DNA of 10,268 bases from Bacillota bacterium (GTDB taxonomy: Bacteria; Bacillota; Clostridia; Acetivibrionales; DSM-2933). The notes beneath the pieces are model-generated. The model was given only the letters and a program-made list of their open reading frames with translations. It searched no databases and was not told the origin of the DNA. This document shows, piece by piece, positions 5,555 to 10,268 of the stretch. How positions within the stretch are numbered: position 1 is the stretch's first letter; each line of letters starts with the position of its first letter. The stretch covers positions 1-10,268 of the forward strand of contig JAEZNF010000023.1 of NCBI GenBank assembly GCA_023441845.1, written 5' to 3'. Position numbers and translations under genes: made by a program.

Positions 5555-6817
5555 TCAAACTTCGAGCCAAGATAATATTTTACTTAGAGTTTCAGGAGAT
5601 GGTTTTTCTCCTCGTTCAATTCTTGAAAGCCTGCTAACGGATATACCCATTTCTTCAGATGCCTGTAATAGAGTTAATTTAAGATTTTCTCTTTTTTTCC
5701 TAATCTCTGTAAAATCAAAATTACTTATTTTTTCTTCTGTTTTTGCCTTTATAGATGATTTTCTTGAATAATTAATTTTTTGGTATTGATCCATAACAAT
5801 TTGAGGAGGCTCAATTAATATTTTAAGGTTAATCCATTCATTAACCCAACCTCTTTTATTCAAACGATTTTCTTCAATATTTTCATACTGCCACCCAAGA
5901 ATAACACTATCCTCTCTCAATTTATCGAGAGCCTTTTCAAGTCTTTCCCTTATACGGGATGGCCTTGAATAATCAATATCTTCTCTGCAAGCTTCCAAAA
6001 GAGTCTTTATAGAAAATGGCTGTAAAAAAGATATATTACTAGAACGATTTCTCCACTGCCATGCGAAATAGCGGGCTAATCTCTTTTCTATCTTATATTT
6101 TTGTGGATCATACTCTAAAGCTCTCTGTGATAGCAGAGCTGTCTGCCTCCCGGGTCCAAATAAAAATTTTGCAAAACAGTCACCGGGACGTACTCTCCAT
6201 GCGTAAGGCTCTATTTGTCCATCAAGATTCATTTGTCCTAATCTACTTGTTATAACAACTGCTTTACTTTCTCCTCTCCAAACCACTTTCTTTTTTTTAT
6301 TTTTAGTCGAGCTTTGAATTGTTTTTTCATCAAGCTCCATTTCCTTAACTGTAATCCATGTTTTATCTAGGATATCTATATTTTCTGCAATATCCTTCCT
6401 TTGAGTATCTTCATAGCCGCCGCGTCTCCCTGTACCACTTTTTTTCTCCTTAATACCTCTACACCGTAGAAAATCATCAGCAGTTACATAAATTAAGCTA
6501 TCAGGATCTTTTGAATTCTGAATCCAAAGATAAGATATAATATCTAACACGTCGGCTGTCAGATCATCCATTTTCATAACATTTTGAACCATTTTATCTT
6601 TCCACTCAATAATTTCTTGTTCGTTACCTTCATCAAGAGAAGGCTTAAGCTGTGCTATAGCAATAAGTTGATCATCACTTGAAAGATCTGCTGTTGGCCA
6701 CGCATCACCCTTTTTAAAATCTTGAGATGCAATAGAAGAACGAAATTTATGATACAGATATGAATTATCAACTTCTAAATTTTTTATATCAATGTTTTCT
6801 TTTTTTGGGTTCTTCAT
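5555..6817 (-). CDS. replication-initiator-like protein with C-terminal XRE helix-turn-helix
   Basis: This is a 420-residue soluble protein. The centre reads as two winged-helix units, as in theta-plasmid initiators of the TrfA/Rep_3 type. The first spans about 84-160 (LTADVLDIISYLWIQ, a strand, then ENIDILDKTWITV). The second spans about 233-335 (LEYDPQKYKIEKRLARYFAW, then PFSIKTLLEACRED, RIRERLEKALDKLREDSVI and LGWQYE). Residues about 370-420 are a clear XRE HTH (KLTLLQASEEMGISVSRLSRIERGE). I believe relatives occur in Clostridia mobile elements, but no standard Rep name applies, so the function is inferred from fold-like pattern and context. The start at 6815-6817 has GGAGGT (6822-6827) four bases upstream; an upstream in-frame ATG overlaps that site. 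An iteron region follows the stop, and TopB precedes the gene. Confidence 0.7.
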   Translation of the reverse strand: MKNPKKENIDIKNLEVDNSYLYHKFRSSIASQDFKKGDAWPTADLSSDDQLIAIAQLKPSLDEGNEQEIIEWKDKMVQNVMKMDDLTADVLDIISYLWIQNSKDPDSLIYVTADDFLRCRGIKEKKSGTGRRGGYEDTQRKDIAENIDILDKTWITVKEMELDEKTIQSSTKNKKKKVVWRGESKAVVITSRLGQMNLDGQIEPYAWRVRPGDCFAKFLFGPGRQTALLSQRALEYDPQKYKIEKRLARYFAWQWRNRSSNISFLQPFSIKTLLEACREDIDYSRPSRIRERLEKALDKLREDSVILGWQYENIEENRLNKRGWVNEWINLKILIEPPQIVMDQYQKINYSRKSSIKAKTEEKISNFDFTEIRKKRENLKLTLLQASEEMGISVSRLSRIERGEKPSPETLSKILSWLEV

Positions 6818-6855
6818 TAGTACCTCCAAAACTATAAGAAACTTTATTAAGGATA

Positions 6856-6864
6856 ATTATAACA
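6856..6864 (-). promoter_or_regulatory. candidate promoter of the initiator-like gene (extended -10)
   Basis: On the minus strand TGTTATAAT (6856-6864) is a perfect -10 with an extended TG and lies about 40 bases upstream of the start codon. No good -35 is seen at 16-18 bases, which is acceptable for an extended -10 promoter. An imperfect dyad, TAGGT-AG-ACCTA, lies upstream near 6893-6904 and could be a regulatory site. Confidence 0.5.
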
Positions 6865-6932
6865 TTTATTAAACTAACATACCATTTAATATAGGTAGAC
6901 CTACAACATATATTATAATTCATGCTGATGGA

Positions 6933-8894
6933 TTACTTTTTTAATATTGATAAAATAATTTCTTTTTTAGTTGTAGGTTTTACTATTGATAGGACAATGT
7001 TTTTTTTTGCTGCAGACTCTTCTTTAATATTAACCCCGCCGTTTTCATCTCCGGATTCGGACCTTGGATTATATGAACCTGGTTGCAGCTCCAGCTCAGG
7101 AAATAGGGAAGAGATGATTTCTTTCACCATGATTACAATTTCATTGATGAATATATCAGGATCATATTCACCCGATTGTATTTTACTTCTCTTCTTTTCC
7201 CATTCACCTGTCAGGTCAGGTGATTTGAGAGTTTCATTTTCAATAAGCTGTATAAGATCTATTCCCTTAGGAGTAGCATATATTGTCTTACCTACCCTTT
7301 GAATATAACTCTTTGATATCAGGGTTTCTATTATACCGGCTCTTGTTGCCGGCGTACCAATACCATCACCCATCAGGCGCCTTGCTTCCATATCTTCAAC
7401 ATTTCGGCCGCAATTCTTCATAGCCTGGATTAAGGTACCGTCTGTATACCTTGACGGCGGCTTGGTTTTCTTATCCTTTATTTCAAGGAAGTTTATGTTA
7501 TATTTTTCTCCTTCCTTAAGCTCCGGAGGATCGTTTTTATCTACTTCACCATAAACCTTTTTCCATCCGGAGGCTTCAACAAAATTAGAGGAGTATATAA
7601 AGATTCCTCCAATATCCTTCTCAGATTTCAGCACTGCTGAAATTCTCTTATATGTATAAGGCTCATAGAAGGAAGAAATGAATCTTCTCAATATCAAACC
7701 ATATAGTGCAAGATATTTGGCATTTATGCCGCCTTTTTGAGCGTTTGGTGTGGGTATAATGGCAGAATGCTCGGTAATCCTTGTATCATCAATGAATTTT
7801 GGGTTAATGGCCATTGCTTTTTGTTCTATCTCATCAACAAAACCATTGAATCCCATATTTTGCTTAACTGCCTGAAGAATATCAGGAATAATTGACAGGT
7901 CTTTTGTTGAGAGATAAGTGCAGTCAGTCCTGGGATATGAAATATACTTTCTTTCATAGAGGAACTGTGCTGCCTGTAAAGTCTCTCCGGCTGTCATTCC
8001 AAGCTTGGCGCTTGCATCAGCCTGAAGTGAATCAAGGTCGTAAAGTCTTGGTGGTCCTTCGCTGCAATTTTCAATGCTAAGAGAATCCAAAATCAAAGAT
8101 TCACCCTGTAGCTGCATTTTTATTTCTTCAGCTCTCTGCCTTGATATCTTCTCCGGATTTTCTTCCTGTGACTGGTCAAGAAAAAGAACATCTCCGAAGA
8201 TTAATCCCGCTTCTAATGTCGAATATCTTACAGGAACAAAGTTTTGGATTATAAGTTCCCTGGCCACTATCATTGCTAAAGTCGGAGTTTGGACACGACC
8301 GATTGACAAGCGGTCATTAAATTTGATTGAGTATGCTCTTGAGAGGTTGATGCCTATGAGCCAATCTGCCTTGCTGCGGCTTAATGCTGAATGATATAGA
8401 CCATCAAACTCATGGGAATCTCTTAATGTCTCAAAGGCATCTTTGATACCTTCTTCAGTTAATGATTTAAGCCAGAGACGTTTAAGAGTTTTTTTACATT
8501 TACAGTGATGATAGAGCTCCTTAAAAATAAGCTCGCCCTCTGCGCCAGGATCAGTCGCACATATAATTTCAGATACATCTGGCCGCTCGAAGAGATTCTT
8601 AATTGTCCTGAACTGCTCCGCCGCTTTAGGATCCTTTTTACCTTTAATTTCCCTTATCTTGTATTTAAACTTGGATGGTATTATCGGCAAGGTTTCAGGC
8701 TTCCATCTCTTCAGATCCGGATCATAATCATGAGGATCTGAAAGAGTAAGAATGTGACCCAGAAGCCATGTTACCAGGTACGTGTCTCCTTCAAGGTAAT
8801 TTCCATGCTTGCTTTTTTTCTTGATGCCAAGGAAAGAAGCTATTTCTTTGGCAACTGAGGGCTTTTCAGCCACAATTAACTTATGTTGAGACAT
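6933..8894 (-). CDS. topB: DNA topoisomerase III-like type IA topoisomerase
   Basis: This 653-residue type IA topoisomerase cuts and rejoins one DNA strand to decatenate or relax DNA; element-borne copies usually help resolve replication or transfer intermediates. The Toprim domain is at about 4-150: KLIVAEKPSVA with the catalytic Glu at 10, and the metal site ATDPGAEGELIF at 113-124. RSKADWLIGINLSRAYS (173-189) and SIGRVQTPTLAMIV (197-210) are family signatures. The catalytic tyrosine is Tyr320 in YISYPRTD. MGDGIGTPATRAGIIE marks the last core block. No C-terminal zinc fingers are present; the tail is a short, Lys-rich extension. The Arg usual after DAG/DPD in the metal site is Ala here. The start is supported by the conserved N-terminus, although the ribosome binding site is 26 bases away (see 8895-8930). 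The initiator-like gene lies about 115 bases downstream, with its own promoter. Confidence 0.93.
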   Translation of the reverse strand: MSQHKLIVAEKPSVAKEIASFLGIKKKSKHGNYLEGDTYLVTWLLGHILTLSDPHDYDPDLKRWKPETLPIIPSKFKYKIREIKGKKDPKAAEQFRTIKNLFERPDVSEIICATDPGAEGELIFKELYHHCKCKKTLKRLWLKSLTEEGIKDAFETLRDSHEFDGLYHSALSRSKADWLIGINLSRAYSIKFNDRLSIGRVQTPTLAMIVARELIIQNFVPVRYSTLEAGLIFGDVLFLDQSQEENPEKISRQRAEEIKMQLQGESLILDSLSIENCSEGPPRLYDLDSLQADASAKLGMTAGETLQAAQFLYERKYISYPRTDCTYLSTKDLSIIPDILQAVKQNMGFNGFVDEIEQKAMAINPKFIDDTRITEHSAIIPTPNAQKGGINAKYLALYGLILRRFISSFYEPYTYKRISAVLKSEKDIGGIFIYSSNFVEASGWKKVYGEVDKNDPPELKEGEKYNINFLEIKDKKTKPPSRYTDGTLIQAMKNCGRNVEDMEARRLMGDGIGTPATRAGIIETLISKSYIQRVGKTIYATPKGIDLIQLIENETLKSPDLTGEWEKKRSKIQSGEYDPDIFINEIVIMVKEIISSLFPELELQPGSYNPRSESGDENGGVNIKEESAAKKNIVLSIVKPTTKKEIILSILKK

Positions 8895-8930
8895 AGATTA
8901 TGAGAGAAAAACCTCTCAAACACCTCCTTT
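8895..8930 (-). promoter_or_regulatory. topB ribosome binding site separated from ATG by a hairpin
   Basis: The minus-strand leader has an excellent AAAGGAGGTG (8921-8930), but 26 bases separate it from the topB ATG. Between them TGAGAG/CTCTCA (8901-8918, 6-bp stem, 6-base loop) can fold. Subtracting the 18-base hairpin leaves an ideal 8-base spacing. Alternatively the site could serve a TTG-started 12-codon leader peptide in another frame that overlaps the topB start. Confidence 0.5.
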
Positions 8931-8944
8931 GGTTTATATATTAA

Positions 8945-8955
8945 AACTGGAAATT
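8945..8955. repeat. AACTGGAAATT repeat, copy 1
   Basis: This 11-base sequence is repeated exactly at 9072-9082 and, inverted, at 9094-9104. The two direct copies bracket the TTGCGAG cluster and lie 127 bases apart. Confidence 0.5.
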
Positions 8956-8970
8956 TTGCTGGAAGAAATA

Positions 8971-9066
8971 TTTGCGAGAAAATGTATTGCGAGGTTTGCG
9001 AGAATTTAAAAAAACCTTATAGGAAAATGCACCTCGCAAATAATTCTCGCAAATGATTCTCGCAAA
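8971..9066. repeat. six-site TTGCGAG cluster arranged as a large dyad
   Basis: Three sites read forwards: TTTGCGAGAA (8971-8980), ATTGCGAGGT (8986-8995) and TTTGCGAGAA (8995-9004). Three read backwards: ACCTCGCAAA (9031-9040), TTCTCGCAAA (9044-9053) and TTCTCGCAAA (9057-9066). Pairing the outer, middle and inner sites gives centres at 9018.5, 9019.5 and 9017.5, so the whole array is nearly symmetric around 9018. It lies between ftsK and topB and directly upstream of the topB leader. It could be a multi-site operator, a second initiator-binding site or part of a transfer origin. The sequence does not decide. Confidence 0.65.
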
Positions 9067-9071
9067 TATTT

Positions 9072-9104
9072 AACTGGAAATTCGGGTATAAAAAATTTCC
9101 AGTT
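9072..9104. terminator. hairpin directly after ftsK
   Basis: AACTGGAAATT (9072-9082) and its exact complement AATTTCCAGTT (9094-9104) form an 11-bp stem starting one base after the ftsK stop codon. On the minus strand no T-run follows, so it would be an imperfect terminator or an RNA-stabilising hairpin for the ftsK message. On the plus strand it is followed by TTTTTATAT, a better terminator form, but no plus-strand gene is seen. Confidence 0.4.
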
Positions 9105-9105
9105 T

Positions 9106-10268
9106 TTATATATCTATTTCATTTTCAGATAACCATTTTTCTGCTTTATCCCTGCTTAGGATAACAATGGTCTTGGAGCTTCTGGTGTTACCAACAGTTT
9201 GAATCCACTTTTCGAACTTTAGTTTATCTAAAGCTTGGCGCATTTCCCATTCTTGAGCACCAAGGTCCTCCATTAAATTTCTATAAGGAGGCAAAATTAT
9301 TTCAATATCATCAACATTTGAAGTAATACCTCTACAAATGCTGATACGCAAGTAGAATTCAGCATTACGTTTATCACTGGTTTCTTTATTTTCTATATTT
9401 TTATCTGTGTCTTTTCCCGGCTCACTCAAGTCAAATACTATTTTAGGTTTTGTCTCACGGTCTGCTATAGTTCCTCCTTCTACTCCTGAGAAGTTCCCTT
9501 CCCACCACTCAACGACAGATTCTATGTGTTCATCCTGCAGGAAACTTCCCTGGCACCTTACAAGATCTTCTTCGCCATTCATATTTATAAGCATATCGCC
9601 TTTTCCAACAAGTTTTTCCGCACCCATCTGGCCGAGTATAATCTTGCTCTCATAGTCATGCTTAACCTTTAAAGCAATGGAACTGGGAATGTTTGATTTT
9701 AGCTGTCCGGGTATTGCATCTTTATCGGGCCTCTGTGTTGCAAGAATCATATATATACCGGCTGCCCTTGCCATCCTTGCAAGAGAGTTAAGGCTGTCGG
9801 TGAGCTCATCTGCTTCCTTTGACATTGTAAGCTCGGCAAGCTCATCAATGACAATAACTATTATGGGAAAAGGCCTCTGCTTGACCGGTATATCTATAAG
9901 ATTTTTCTTTTTGATGTTCCGTAGCTCCACATATCTTCTGTTCATTTCCTTAACGCACCATCTGAGAACTTCAACACTTTTTTCAAGGCTGTTGGCCACT
10001 GGGAACAGAAGATGAGGAAGATTTTGATAAAATTCAAATTCAATAACCTTTGGATCAATCATAATAAGCTTTAAATCTTCAGGTGAATTACGCATAAGAA
10101 GTGTTATTATCAGCGCGTTTACGCATACACTTTTTCCGCCGCCGGTTGCCCCGCCGACCAGCAGGTGGGGAGCCTTGGCAAGATCGACAAAGTATGCATC
10201 ACCTGCTCCGGATCTGCCACAAACCATTGCCAGCTGGGGAAGGTTTTTTGATCTCAGCTCTTCCATGA
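9106..10268 (-). CDS. FtsK/SpoIIIE-type DNA translocase, probably 5'-partial
   Basis: This is an ATP-driven motor of the FtsK/HerA class that moves double-stranded DNA; on mobile elements such proteins act as conjugative coupling or transfer proteins (TcpA/ConQ-like). Counting from the ATG at 10264-10266: LAKAPHLLVGGATGGGKSV holds Walker A (39-46). LKLIMIDPKVIEF follows, IIVIVIDELAEL (135-146) is Walker B, ATQRPDKDAIPG (176-187) is the conserved motor motif, and GAEKLVGKGDML ends the core. The rest (about 300-386) resembles a winged helix (AQEWEMRQALDKLKFEKWI) but not the usual FtsK gamma domain. Only about 30 residues precede the core, whereas family members have longer N-termini and often membrane segments. 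The frame is open to the right edge, so the ATG is probably internal. A 210-bp gap with the TTGCGAG cluster separates it from topB. Confidence 0.88.
   Translation of the reverse strand, partial: MEELRSKNLPQLAMVCGRSGAGDAYFVDLAKAPHLLVGGATGGGKSVCVNALIITLLMRNSPEDLKLIMIDPKVIEFEFYQNLPHLLFPVANSLEKSVEVLRWCVKEMNRRYVELRNIKKKNLIDIPVKQRPFPIIVIVIDELAELTMSKEADELTDSLNSLARMARAAGIYMILATQRPDKDAIPGQLKSNIPSSIALKVKHDYESKIILGQMGAEKLVGKGDMLINMNGEEDLVRCQGSFLQDEHIESVVEWWEGNFSGVEGGTIADRETKPKIVFDLSEPGKDTDKNIENKETSDKRNAEFYLRISICRGITSNVDDIEIILPPYRNLMEDLGAQEWEMRQALDKLKFEKWIQTVGNTRSSKTIVILSRDKAEKWLSENEIDI

Noticed and set aside
6922..8741. Several plus-strand open frames opposite topB and ftsK (6922-7302, 8074-8394, 9677-10015 and others)
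   Set aside because: They are antisense shadows of well-supported minus-strand genes and lack ribosome binding sites.
1..10268. tRNA or rRNA genes, riboswitches, integrase or attachment sites
   Set aside because: I looked for them and found no supporting sequence in the window.

Overview
The window is AT-rich, low-GC DNA with strong GGAGG-type ribosome binding sites, TGnTATAAT (extended -10) promoters and a Gram-positive style lipoprotein. This suggests the chromosome or a plasmid of a Clostridia-like Firmicute. Every well-supported intact gene lies on the minus strand. The content is that of a mobile or extrachromosomal element (plasmid or integrative conjugative element): a DNA-pumping ATPase, a topoisomerase, a replication-initiator-like protein, a partition pair and an IS scar.

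Layout in transcription order (right to left). An FtsK/SpoIIIE-type ATPase (9106 to the right edge, 5' end probably outside) is followed by a 210-bp gap. The gap holds a symmetric cluster of six TTGCGAG sites, bracketed by copies of AACTGGAAATT. Then comes a type IA topoisomerase (TopB-like, 6933-8894), whose Shine-Dalgarno sequence is brought near its ATG only if a hairpin folds. Next is a replication-initiator-like protein with a C-terminal XRE helix-turn-helix (5555-6817). Beyond its stop is a candidate origin (5251-5549) with 21/22-bp iterons and four perfect TTTGCGCAAA palindromes. A 268-aa unrecognised basic, probably DNA-binding, protein follows (4294-5100).

Between 3305 and 4293 is a roughly 1-kb AT-rich region with one possible 34-aa gene, one small membrane-protein gene that appears broken by a single base, hairpins, and the promoter and operator of the partition operon. 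That operon is parA (with a fused XRE domain, 2312-3286) overlapping parB (1395-2318). It ends in a 39-bp palindrome that could be a centromere (parS) or a terminator. To its left are a 127-bp MITE-like element, a lipoprotein of unknown function (199-1044) and the 3' scrap of an IS110-family transposase (1-150).

How the parts could work together (inference): the initiator binds the iterons and/or TTTGCG-type sites to start replication, TopB resolves intermediates, ParA/ParB segregate copies, and the FtsK-like ATPase moves DNA, perhaps as a conjugative coupling protein. The TTTGCG core recurs at both the origin-like region and the ftsK-topB gap, so one DNA-binding protein may link replication and expression. 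No relaxase, integrase or attachment site is visible in the window.
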